Assembly (NCBI RefSeq): GCF_032854445.1
Contig: NC_088296.1
Location: forward strand, 27,771,064-27,835,063
Direction of reading: 5' to 3'
DNA: 64,000 nt
Source: Liolophura sinensis
Taxonomy: Eukaryota; Mollusca; Polyplacophora; Chitonida; Chitonidae
Position 1 is the stretch's first letter, and each line of letters starts with the position of its first letter. A program made the translations under genes and the position numbers. This document shows, one piece after another, positions 10,241-22,500 of this stretch. Below the pieces are notes generated by a model. That model was given only the letters and a program-made list of their open reading frames with translations. It was not told the origin of the DNA and searched no databases.

Positions 10241-12180
10241 TTGTAGTATGAGATCTTTACATATTAACGAGAAAGACGTAATCGTCCGTTACTTTTGAAT
10301 CACAGTCTGATCGGTTAGGGTCTGTAACACTCGTCATTTTCAAACTGTATAATACCGCTTAACCTGGGGCTAGGGGCCGTAAAGGCAGCCATGCTTTTTA
10401 CATCAGCATGATGCAATTGTGAACAGTTGCAGTCAAAGCGCGACTGAGATACTTGTTTAATTGTTATTTAACCTGGAACTCCTTCACGGACCACCAATTG
10501 GAACTTTGATATGGTTCATGCCTGGAATATTCATTGTCTGCCCGGCATCATTGAAAACTGATGACCGCTTCTCTCTTGTGTGCTACCGGCTTCATTTCTT
10601 ATTTGTATAATTTCTTACATACCTTTGTCTTTGGGAGCTAGTGTTAAACGTTGTTTTGCAAATGGATCTTGCGATTATCGACTTGGAACGCCTTTTACGG
10701 ACTACGAATGGTATATGAATGTCGGACAAGACGCTTATATTATATAAACAAGCATACGTGCGTCTCACAGACTCCAAAGGTCAGGCTTGTCTAATTGTGA
10801 CAGTGATGTGAAGCGAAAGATAGAGAGCAACGCATGCGATGTAAGGAGTATATGTTAATCCCTTAAACAATGTCGCCTCCGGTGTGTGGAGAGTGCCGAA
10901 CGTCTGCCACCTTAACCTAATTCATTTTGAAGCCTACAAGTGCTGCAATATCTCACGTACAGCAAAACAATCGAGTCACATGTGTGATCAAAACTCAGTA
11001 ATTCAGTTCTGTAAAATTTGCAAATAGTCCAAATATACTTATATAAGTATAAAAGTCATTTTAACAAGAGGCGATGATCTACAAGACCGGTAGGCTGCTA
11101 AAGAATAAAGGTGAGGCCGCTAAAATGTAGCGTGCATATTTGTGCAGGTCTGTACTTTTGCATGATACACAAGATAAGTGCCTGGAGTGCAAAGCGGAAG
11201 CTCTCTGGCACTACTCCGAGAAAAGTAAATATAAGGATGTATGGCACTTTTTGAGTTAGAGTAAAGACAGAGATATGTCAGGCTACTTATAGGTACAGAA
11301 GATTGACTAAATCATCAAAACAAGTAAACAAAATCAGGGACCAGGTCATATGCATTAATCAGTATACTTTCAAACTGTTTGCACCATGGCCCTCTAACAT
11401 GACAAACAACACATTTCTAACAAGCTTTGTCACAGCTATACATACAAGGCTTGGCGGATATTTCACCGCACACACAATTCTGACATAACAACAACAATTA
11501 CACAAATTTACTTATTTCGATACAAATGAGCTGTAAAGGCAAGTGACAGCTGTATTTAACGTGATCACGTGATTCTGCATGAGTGTACCGTTTTGTAGAT
11601 ACATTAAGATGGCTGACTCTTGGACAGGAAATATTTGAGATAATTTATACGTCACCCGCGCTGTGGTTGTCTAAACTATAACCTATTGTGACAGGCAACA
11701 CAGGGAAATTCGCTACACTGGTTTTTCCATAAACAAAATTAAGCTAAACACGACTGACTGAAAAATTTTGTCAAGAGTTTGGTCGTTACATATACATTTA
11801 CAGCACTCTTGTTACCGGAGTAACGGCAAGATGAGCACGCCTACAAAGTTTGGTCTTCATATTTGTACTTAGACAATAGAAATTACTTGGTATATGCCAT
11901 GAACTCTTCTGGGTCTGACGATTTAGGAACTACAATAACAACCGTTATTGTTTAACTTGCATCCACAATACGTCACGTTTTTATCCTATATCTGCAGTAT
12001 TCTGTGGTGACATAAAGCCATGATACATTCCGTATTAACTGATTACTTTAGAATTCATTCCATTGTTTAAAAACGTGTGAATATTATTAATTTTTACTAC
12101 GCAGTTATAGAAATGGCGGCCGGCTTTCATACTGGCTGATTTATCCGGCGACAAACGCATCCACTTCATCAAACACCAAG
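10241..12180. other. Intergenic, one dispersed repeat recognised
   Basis: The only recognisable piece is 10605-10750, which is the reverse complement of 38755-38885. The rest is AT-rich with small ORFs that lack any recognisable motif. Confidence 0.5.
10605..10750 (+). repeat. Dispersed repeat Z, copy 1
   Basis: It is the inverse of 38755-38885. Landmarks are 'cctttgtctttgggagctag', 'gttaaacgttgttttgcaaa', 'gattatcgacttgga' and 'gtatatgaatgtcggaca'. A third, more divergent copy may lie at about 37375-37435. No coding potential is seen. Confidence 0.6.
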
Positions 12181-12440
12181 GGCCTCCGTGGCCCAGTTGG
12201 TTAGCGCGCTAGCGCAGCGCAAAATACCTGGGGGCCTCTCACTGGGTCACTATGAGTTCAAGTCCAGTTCATGCTGGTTTCTTCTCCGGCTGTACGTGGG
12301 GAGGTCTAACAGCAGCCTGCGGATAGTCAATGGTTTCCCCCGGGCTCTGCCGGGTTTCCTCCCACCACAATGCTGAACGCCGTCGAATAAGTGAAATATT
12401 CTTGAGTACGGCGTAAGACATAAATAAAAATAACCAATAA
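12181..12440 (+). mobile_element. tRNA-derived SINE, family 1, full length
   Basis: This is the best-preserved copy. Its head 'ggcctccgtggcccagttgg' 'ttagcgcgct' contains an A-box-like segment, a B box lies at gagttcaagtcc, then come the body and the tail 'gtgaaatattcttgagtacg gcgtaagac' followed by an A-rich (ataaa)n end. Transcription by RNA polymerase III is the norm for such elements. It is not a tRNA gene because the cloverleaf is not closed. Confidence 0.87.
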
Positions 12441-13124
12441 AGGCATTTCTCGGGACCCTAGTTTGGCTATTCCTGTACCTGGAATAAGGTAAAAACACGT
12501 TCTCCTCTGCAGATTGCCACAATTTCAAAGCCGCCACCTTTTCCCTAATTTACCGTATGCTCATGTCCCAAAATAAGCACTTCAGCGGGAAAGAAATTGA
12601 ACAGTTGTCCGTGATCAAGTTCAGGGATGTTCAGACAATCTTTTTAAGAATTATATCAGGTAGACAATTCCACATTCATGTTCACAATGACGCCCGGATA
12701 AATGGAAATATTCAAACATCCCTGCTCGATCACGACTAATAACATAACACCGGTCAGTCGGTACAGGCGACCTCTGTCATCGTCTGTTGCTGGGTGAATT
12801 CACACTTTCCGCCTTGTCTAACTGTAACTGTTATTACATTATTCATCAATACAGCTGACTGTGATGTCAGGGAACTATATTTTTGCCGCGTACTTATGTT
12901 GCTATTGACAGCAGTGCTACGTCTGAGCCAGGCCACAGCTTATTTACCAAATGACTCCCAGCTTGAACTTACGAAGTGTTCGGTTTTTTTAAATGCTTGT
13001 AGCAAGGTCAGTTATGTGAGAAACACAATCCCGTATTCTTGCTCATTTCATATGAAAAAAAAAGATACTATCACTGAATATTAACATAATGGATGTTGCA
13101 GGCCAGTGGCTTTTCAGTGTCTCC
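12441..13124. other. No gene recognised
   Basis: Small ORFs are present on both strands (for example 12794-13084, with a hydrophobic start), but there is no domain, no consistent splice context and no repeat that I can identify. Confidence 0.45.
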
Positions 13125-13205
13125 ACGAGGAGTGAGTGAGTGAGTGCTTGGGGTTTAACGTCGTACTCAACAATTTTTCAGTCATATGACGACGATCTCC
13201 ACGAG
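13125..13205 (-). mobile_element. SINE family 2, 3' fragment
   Basis: The tail end only: (gagt)n followed by 'gcttggggtttaacgtcgta' and 'tttttcagtcatatgacgac'. Truncated copies are typical of retroposition. It lies about 300 bp upstream of the receptor's first exon. Confidence 0.8.
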
Positions 13206-13503
13206 GAAAACGGGAAGTTGGCCAACAGCTGCAAACAGATACGCTAAACGTGTGGACTAAATTGCAAAGTACACAATATTAACTTCCGCAGACGTCTCAT
13301 GTATTTATTACTGTTTATAACTAACTGACTCCATACATACATGTACATATGTGTGTGTGTGTATTCTGAAGGCACAGCGTGTTACTCTGTGAATCTCAGT
13401 GTTCCATACTACCGGAAATAGAAATATCATAATATATCACAGCCACGAAAGGCTCAGTGATTGAGTATTACACTATCTAGTCTTCACACGTCAACATACA
13501 CCC

Positions 13504-13540
13504 ATGGAGATAACAAGGAAACTAGTCTTGTATGCATTTG
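13504..13540 (+). CDS. Receptor exon 1: start codon and first half of signal peptide
   Basis: ATG at 13504 opens 12 codons (MEITRKLVLYAF) ending one base into a codon at a consensus donor G|GTGAGT. Joined to exon 2, the N terminus becomes a basic n-region, a hydrophobic core (ALPFLVFCA) and a small-residue exit, which is a good signal peptide. The start is chosen because it is the only upstream ATG in frame with a phase-1 donor. A homologous exon stands at 45802. The initiation context has G at +4. Confidence 0.72.
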
Positions 13541-16500
13541 GTGAGTATGTGTGTCCTGTGAGTGTACATGTATTTGTAACGTGTACATGACCTCTTTTGT
13601 ACTGAAGACAACCATCTGCACTACCTCACTTGCAATACTTCATTCTGTACATTGAGTGTGATCGTACACGTATCACAGAAGTTTTGTTTTGAAAGCCCAG
13701 TGATCCTGTATCTGTACGTGTATTGGTATATTAGGCAAAAGTTATTCCCGTAATGGACTGCTGTGTTCTTTGCATTGCCCGTTTTGAAATATCACCTGCA
13801 ACTTCAGAGCTGGCTAATGGGTGTGAAGTTCGCACTTCCACTGTTGACCACGTGTGGTATCGTGGAAGATAAAGATTCTGGGAATGTCTATCAGTTCGCA
13901 CTTCCACTGTTGTCCACATGTGATATGGTGGAAGATAAAGATTCTGGGGATGTCTGTCATTTCGCATTTCCACTGTTGTCCACGTGTGGTATGGTGGAAG
14001 ATAAAGATTCTGGGAATGTCTGTCTGTTCGCACTTTCACTGTTGTCCACGTGTGATATGGTGGAAGATAAAGATTCTGGGAATGTCTGTCTGTTCGCACT
14101 TTCAATGTTGTCCACGTGTGATATGGTGGAAGATAAAGATTCTGGGAATGTCTGTCAGTTCGCACTTTCACTGTTGTCCACGTGTGGTATGGTGGAAGAT
14201 AAAGATTCTGGGAATGTCTATCAGTTCGCACTTCCACTGTTGTCCACGTGTGGCATGGTGGAAGAAAAAGATTCTGGGAATGTCTATCAGTTCGCACTTC
14301 CACTGTTGTCCACGTGTGGCATGGTGGAAGATAAAGATTCTGGGAATGTCTGTCAGTTCACACTTTCACTGTTGTCCACGTGTGGTATGGTGGAAGATAA
14401 AGATTCTGGGAATGTCTGTCAGTTCACACTTTCACTGTTGTCCACGTGTGGTATGGTGGAAGAAAAAGATTATGTAAATGTCTGTCAGTTCACACTTTCA
14501 CTGTTGTCCACGTGTGGTATGGTGGAAGAAAAAGATTATGTAAATGTCTGTCAGTTCACACTTTCACTGTTGTCCCCGTGTGGTAAGGTGGAAGTAAAAG
14601 ATTCTGGGAATGTCTCACTTGACTATATTAACCACATTATTTGAATGTGAAAAAACCGGATTGAGTCAAAACACCTCGGACTTAAACATAGCACACAACT
14701 AGAATATGAGCCAAGATTTTGACACCGGCCGTTTCTTTCATTTGCAGCATTACCGTTTCTGGTTTTTTGTGCTACCTGTACATATGTTGTGTGGGAAGGT
14801 GACACAGTTCTTCTAAAATGTGGCACAGGGGATTCTGTTGAGAATCCATTCACGACATGGTGCAAGATGGACGCAAATATGACCTGCAAAACATTCCTAC
14901 ATAGTGAACCTTCGTTAACACTCACCAATCCACCTTGGACTTCTGCAGATGTGAAATTGGTAGAGGGAAACTCGTTACACATCACATCGGCATCGTATCC
15001 AAGAGACAATGGCACTTTTCAGTGTTCTTCTGGTCAGGTTGACAAATTTATGGATCTTGTCGTCTTTGGTGAGTAATGATGTGTTGGTCAGATCTATATC
15101 TCTCGTACATAAGGTGAACATTGCACCTAAGTCTATTGCTTTCTGCTGTGGACATAGAAATAAATCACAAGAGAAGCGAACATTTGTGCCGAGTCTTTTT
15201 CTTATTGTAGCATGTCTATGCTACGCAAAAGGTCATTATGCTAACTATTAGTGAAATAACTATTCATTTATTTATGGATTTGTTGTCTTGGGTTTTACAC
15301 TCTATTCATTCATACGACGGTGGCCACCACTATGGTAGGAGGAAGCCGGGCAGAGCCCGGAGAAATTCAAGTAGGGAAGTGACTAAGAATATATCGCCAG
15401 TTTCAGTATTCACTTTTTCTTTTGTCTCATGGTCTTTTTTTCCTTCTCTTAGCCTTTCAGATGTGTACATGTATGGCCAATAATACACTCAAGTTGTATC
15501 AACACTATTCTATGACTCAGTACACTGAAAGTTTCGCCGGCTCGCCTATCTAGTTCATGATTAGTATATTATCATTAGCTCTTAATTACTTAATGAAGTG
15601 TATGTAATCTCTAAGCGGACGAATAAATTCATCGGAATAGCCCGGCTGGTTGTCATGGTTACTGAATCTAAATATCTTTTTTCTGCACGTAAAACCCTAG
15701 CTGTGCTAGCAAACGTATTCATTCTAAAGGGAAAATCAGATGTGCTATATTTTGTAAACCAATGGTTCTAATACCGTGTTACATTACTGCAGTACGTGCT
15801 TAGCACATGCATGTAAAAACGGAACACAATGATAAGAAATAAAGGCCATTCTTCATCTGTCGACTCTATACTGTCAGACTCATTAAAGTCAGAGATAAAG
15901 TATTTAACACATTGGCTTGTCTCAGACAGTGATGAATGAAAGAAATACGAACACACATGGCCGGATAGCAATCAACACAAATCTGTTCTCCACAACATGC
16001 ACGTTCTTCATTTCGTGTATTTCGGCTTCCAAACAACTTTTGTTTCATGAGTGGGAACGTTTTCTTAATGCATTCTGTAAATATACTGTCCACACCCTAG
16101 CTTTACTGTTTTCAGTTGTGCTACTATGCTTTCGACTTCGCCCAGGGTAAAGTATTCATTCAGAGGGTCAATGTTTACCTCACTGCTAAGTAACTTCCCT
16201 GCCCATATAATGTTGCCACCTCCTTTAGGTGTCACTGTTAACATGTCTAATATGAGTGGACACCTGCTCCAGAGGGATGGTAGTTTCCTCACATTTATTA
16301 TTTCCAATTTATTAAGAATTCCAAAATGCTTTGGGATTGCTTTTTCTAAGCATATGTCTATTTATTTCTGTATTTTGCCCTTGTGGTGTGCCTGTATTTT
16401 GTACTTCCTGCTCACCGTGCATGATAAGTCTTTGTCTTCTGCGGATCTGTTTTTGGGGTGCTTTGCTTTAGCAGCGTTATATAAGCCCCTTTTTCCTTTG

Positions 16501-19500
16501 CAGTCACTGTCAAACCATGGCTTGTGGTTATTGGCTCCTGTAAAGTGTACTTTGTGTTTCTTTGTACTGCTTGGGCTTTCAAAGGTCTTTTTTTCGCTAT
16601 ATCATCTATAGTGCTTTGTGAGATATTTTCACGCCCATTTTCATTCAAATCACGTAAAGTACCAAATACATTGCATATTTCATTTTGATTCGTGTTTTCC
16701 AGATATAAACTTTTTGTCGTCGTTCCATTTTCGTGACTTGTTTTCCCGTGTTGTGTCCTTTGTTGGAATGATACTTGTTTCACTGATCAAATGACGGAGG
16801 CTGAATGTAACCGGGCACTGAACGTCAGAATGCAAGGTGCAAAATTCATGAACTTCGAAAAACATAATAATCTTTAACCCATTCGCTGAAAACAATAGAT
16901 AATCTACTGTTGTACCAACTTTGACAGTGGCTATTATAATACCTCTGTCATTACCCACACGACCATCACATTTTCAAACTTGTAGGAGTCTGTAGCTATA
17001 GCTGTCTAACTTTGTCTTATCAGCATTACTTCGCTAAAGTGGAATTCCCATATCAGGGAACAACAATCGTTGGTTCATGCAATCAATGACAGAGCAATCA
17101 GTACACAATCCTCTGCAACACAAAAAATCAGTACTTTGGCTAGTTTGAATATTAAAATCTTCTGTCAGGGAGACATTTTGGGATCGATTTTTCTGGCTAA
17201 CTCGCTTTCTATAGAATCATATGATTTGATAGCGGAATATTTCGATTGCAGGGGAGGTAAGTATACTACACCAATACATCATGTATGCTCATCATATGTC
17301 TTCAGGTTTAACCACAGCACGTCATTTGATTCGTTTGCATCTACAGCTGCATGCTGTGCTAACTCCATTCTAATTGCGATACCACCAGATGCAATCCCGG
17401 TTAGTCCAGTCTATTTTGCGCAAACACTTTGTCACCAGGAATAATTAGGCCATTCTCACCAGTGTATTTAGTCTCTGCTAGTTTTATTATGTCAAATTCC
17501 GAAATAGTCACAAACTTTGGGATCCATCAGCCTCGAACGTGACCCGCTCACAGAATCTGAACAAAAAAGTTCTTTGTTACTTGGCTTGCACTTCACTGTC
17601 AACGAGCAACACATTGCTGGTTCAGGTGGCACATGCACCAGTATTGGCTGGGTAGCTGGGCATGCTACCTACATGGCCACATTTTCTCGCAGCACGGAGA
17701 TCTCGCTTACCACCTTTCCGCTACATACAAGTTTGGCCGAGTATAGAGAGGAAGTTTGTTGACCCCTCTGCTTTGTTTCCATTAGCTCTCGTAGCAATTT
17801 CTTTCTAACTTTATGGATTTCCACTGGGAAGTCTTTAAATACACTGAACGGATTGCTAGCAACATTTCTGGCATACATGTGGGAGCGAACCTCTTCCGTC
17901 TAAGGATAGTGAGCAATGATTGGTTTGTTGATTCCTGGTTTTCTAATGGCCAGGTCGATGAACGCGTAGAAAGTAGATATCTTTGGCGATTTCCATGCCT
18001 GCCCGCATTTCGTCTTCAATAAAACTGCTTAGTACGTAATCACAGGTTTCTCCCCTTTTACCACTAAACATACGGTTATTTCAACAGCATGACCTGGATT
18101 TGAGCTCTGTTGCACTTCGATTTACTTTATCAATTTGGTCATGCTGAGCAGAGTAGCAAAATTCTCCTCACAGATTCCTTGCATATCTTGTGGTTCAGAT
18201 GTTTGATTTCCTCTGCCCGAGTGTTAAATTTTTAAAAATAATCCTGGGCGACCAGAGGAAACGACTGGGATGTCGTAAACAGTAAATACCACTTGGCATG
18301 TGCAGATATCTATAGCTCGTGACAATGATGCGATTCGATGTCTACACTGTAGACATGGAAACATTCTGTCGATTTCATTCTACACACAGTAGATGACAGA
18401 ATTGAATCAGAAAAGTTTTATATGACATGTATGTATCTTATATCAGTAAGAAACTGATCTCGTTTTTCTTTAAAATGTTGAGTCATGGAATACGGCATGT
18501 TTAACATATACACATTTGGTCTGAACAAAACATAACAGAAGAGTGAAAATACAATCTTAATGTGGAAGCTATACATGTACATAGAGATGTGATTTCTTTT
18601 CGTATGTGGTAATCCACATGTTACCAGACTAAGGAACACAATATCATCTCAAGATCAGATATATGGTGTCAGTGTTTATGGTTTATCTCACATCCCAATC
18701 TTGTTAAGCAGATATTTGATTTATGGTAATGTGTGGAAATATATATTTCCTCACATGACCTTATGGAAAATCGTCATAGAGAGATTTTTTGTCTGCAGCT
18801 TTCATTAGATCCCTTACTCCCTGCACCCATGGGTGGACATAAAATCTGGTGTGCTTCCTCCTTCTCTCACGACTTTTATGGCTTTGATGACAATTTATAG
18901 GCGTCAACAGTGCACATGACGGTGTGAATGTAAGCGTGTCAAACGTGGGAAAGTTCATCCGCAACTTGCCAAAGGTCCGTCGTTTAGCCACTCCGGTTTA
19001 CTCCACACATAAAGAAATCTTGAGTAGAACACTTAGAACAGTAACCAGTACTGGTTGATACCCTTACCCCACCTTATTACCCTTACCCCACCCTGTTACC
19101 TTACCCCGCCCTATTACCCTTACCTCAGCCTGTTACCCTTTCCTCAGCTTGTTACTCTTACCTCAGCTTGTTACCCTTACTCCAGCTTATTACCCTTACC
19201 CCACCCTGTTACCCTTATCTCGGTTTGTTACCCTTACTACAGCTTATTACCCTTACCCCACCCTGTTACCCTTACCCCAGCCTGTTACCTTACCCCACCC
19301 TATTACCAACGACTTCTACATGTGTCTTATTTTTAAAATAGCAGGATCTAAGGTATGGCTCTGTGTTCAGCGCTGATCTAATGGCTGGGGCAGAATGTGT
19401 AGGTTCAGTTTAGGCCGTACTGACACCCTCTCTCTGATTGTGACAATGAGTGGTACTCCAAGGGTTATTCATTCCTTTCACATTTAAGTAGGGCCACCTC

Positions 19501-22500
19501 TCTTCCACCAATTTGGAATGCAAGTCTGAAAGTAAGCCAGCAACTTGCCCAAGGACAATGGTTTATCTCTGGTTTTCTCCAACCATAATAAAACTGATCA
19601 CCAACCATTGTACAAGTGAAAATTTCTGAGTGTGGTGTTCAAAAATCAATTACGAAAAGAATCTAATACCCATTGATCAGTTCATAAGGTCACTAAATAT
19701 TTGTGTGGCTTACAATCTGATTTGAACTACCATATATCCTTGCTCTATTTTGAAAATAACTAAACCACATACATGTATATGGACATACTGTACCTGGAAA
19801 GTTACTCAGTCCGTAAAAAGCCTTATCATCAGCACAGCATTGCATATATCTATACATTGTTTTGATATACTGAAAGGCCTAAGCCTAATTAATAAATATT
19901 TTTTCCAGTGTACAAGTAGTAAGATGACCACTTAAGTTTTCAAACAGATGTATACCCAGACGTCAGATCTTGATTTCTATTTAAAAAAATATTACAAAAT
20001 GAAACACGTTATAGTTAAAACTATCACTGAGATGATAATAAAGTAACTTTTTGAGCATAAGGAGTAAGATTTCGTCACATAATGTATCAATGTCAAAGTC
20101 AGTGACCTCTTGGCCTGGCGACCTAGAATCTGATGACGAAATGTTACCAAACATTTCTCAAACAACCTTTAAAATCTTTCTAATGAGATGATGAAAGTGA
20201 ACGTTTGTTAGATGGGTTCAATCAAAAGTTTTCCCATTTCGTCTCTCCTACTAATGCAAGCTGCATTCCGATCATTGAATTTACCATCCACAATATCCTG
20301 TAATTCGTAGTCATCCCTAAGACACGCTTCAGGTGTGTCTCTCTTACTTAAAGCTTTCACTCGAGACTTTGTAATCAAGGCTCGCAAGGGGTGACAGTTG
20401 ACAGCATGATTTTCCTACTCTAGTTACAGCTTCGAGCCGTTGGGTTCGGCTTTTTCACATCCGGTTAATATAAATATCGGACTTGACTTTAGAGATATTA
20501 GAAAAATAGACTCGGAGTAACGATATTTTGAAATACAATCGACGCTTGTCCGATATGGCGATGTAAAGTGGCGAAGTTACGATAGGACGAGGGGGCCACG
20601 AAGCGAAGTTGCATCGCCACTGAATTCCACCTATAAAGACCGGTTAAAAATAGCCTGGTTTGTCATCTTTACTAAGTGATTACTTATACCGTCAGGCCAA
20701 GAAACCTTGTTCACGTTCAGCGGATTTTTAAAACTATGTTTGATCTATTACAGTCATATCTGTTAGTTCTTCATAGTGAGGCATAACAAGCATGGGCGGT
20801 TCAACATTATCTGAAAATAAAGACATTTTGACAATCGGCTTCTTAAACCTGGATTACAAAGAATAGTTCCATCGTAGAATCATGCTAGCCCTACTTGTAT
20901 TAATTTGACTTTTCCTACATAATTTAGTGTCGATTGTCGCAGTTATAGAGCGTCTGTTTTATTTCACTAAAGAAAATGTTAGAATCTACAAGAAATCTTG
21001 GATTTTTTCCCATCCACCTATATTATTCAATTCATGAATTCCGAAAACACACACAGCATTTGACTCGTAATGCATAGTGTTGAATGTCGTATGGGTTACT
21101 TCTATGAGACTTTCTTCGGTTCGTCATATAACTTGTGCTGTATGCAGTAACTGACATGGAAGAAACACATCTGTGTTTTTATTGCAGTTGGTGTTAAGAA
21201 TCTTACTGTCACGTCTGACCCTAACTTCCCGGTGCCGGAAAACACGGAGGTGACGTTTACCTGTGAGGCTGAAGGCGGGAATCCCACCCCGAACATTACT
21301 TGGGAGATTCCAGAGGCGTCAGCGCAGCCGAAACCAACCGTGCCTGATATCAGCAGCCAGATATCACTGACTCTGACCAAGGACATGAACAACCAAGAGC
21401 TGGTCTGTACAGCACAGCAAAGGGAGAGAACTCTCACTGGGACCATCAAGCTTAACATCAAGTGTATGTATAAGTGGCTTGAAGTATTTGATTTATTGAT
21501 TTGATTGGTGTTTTACGCCTAACTCAAAAATATTTCACTTATACGACGGCGGCCAGCATTATGGTCGGAGGAAAACGGACAAAGCCGGGGGGAAACCCAC
21601 GACCATCCGCGGGTTGCTGGTAGTCCTTCCCACGTACAGCCGGAGAGGAAGCCAGCTTGAGCTGGACTTGAACTCACAGCGACCGCATTGGTGAGAGACT
21701 TCTGGGTCATTACGCTGCGCTAGCGCGCTAATCAACGGAGCCACGGAGGCCCTTGGGCTTAAAGTAGAACGACACATTTTAGCCTAAGAAATGATTTCAA
21801 GAATTTATTTGGTAAAATACACATGTTTGTCAGATAAATACGTCAGAAGGACGATTTGTCACCTGTAAGTCATTTGTGGGAGCTCTACCTGATATCATGC
21901 AGCTTGATGGTAGTAACTCTATCGGTCACTCATTCGCGTGCCGCTCGTCTCGGGACCCCGGTAGTTGGTAAACCTTAAATCATTTTACCTATTCATGAGT
22001 TAAAGGGACACGTTGCTGACGCCAAAAATGTTGTGCTCCAATTTTAAACGTCTTGTATACATAGTTAAGATTCCAGATGACTAGTGAAAAATTTCTGTCC
22101 TTTCTGTCCTACAATTTTACAAAACGATAGAAAGATACATCGTATTTCAATCCGACGTACCGTTTTGATAATACATGTGCGATCCACGAGCAAACGTGGC
22201 ATCGTGGGAATCTTACACCAGTGGCGGATTTCCCCTTGTAATTGTCGTAATTGACGTTTTCGAAAGATGTATCCCTATGAGGTTTAGCTAGCAGTCAAAT
22301 ACAACTCATTTTTGTATATAGCTGAACAAGCGTATAAAATCAGAATTTCTATCGGCAGTATGTCCCTTCTGCCTTCCCTGTACTAAGCCACTCAGAAAAA
22401 AAAACTACAAGAACGAGTCCTATTTGTGTGGATTGCAGATAAACCGAAGGTTGAGATCCAGATCACACCTGTTGAGTATTACCATGGTGACGAGGTAACC

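Noticed and set aside
12181-12270. tRNA gene
   Set aside because: The head has A- and B-box-like sequence, but the acceptor stem does not close and the sequence continues into a SINE body repeated elsewhere.
13731-14644. ORFs of 190-293 codons with 22-residue repeats
   Set aside because: By-products of the 66-bp array in receptor intron 1; three frames are open, which argues against coding.
16126-16611. 161-codon plus-strand ORF with hydrophobic stretches
   Set aside because: Lies opposite a LINE remnant whose minus-strand frames show endonuclease-RT linker motifs; a shadow ORF.
19057-19310. Telomere-like TTACCC-rich repeat
   Set aside because: The unit is 19 bp and does not contain CCCTAA/TTAGGG; an interstitial telomere is not supported.
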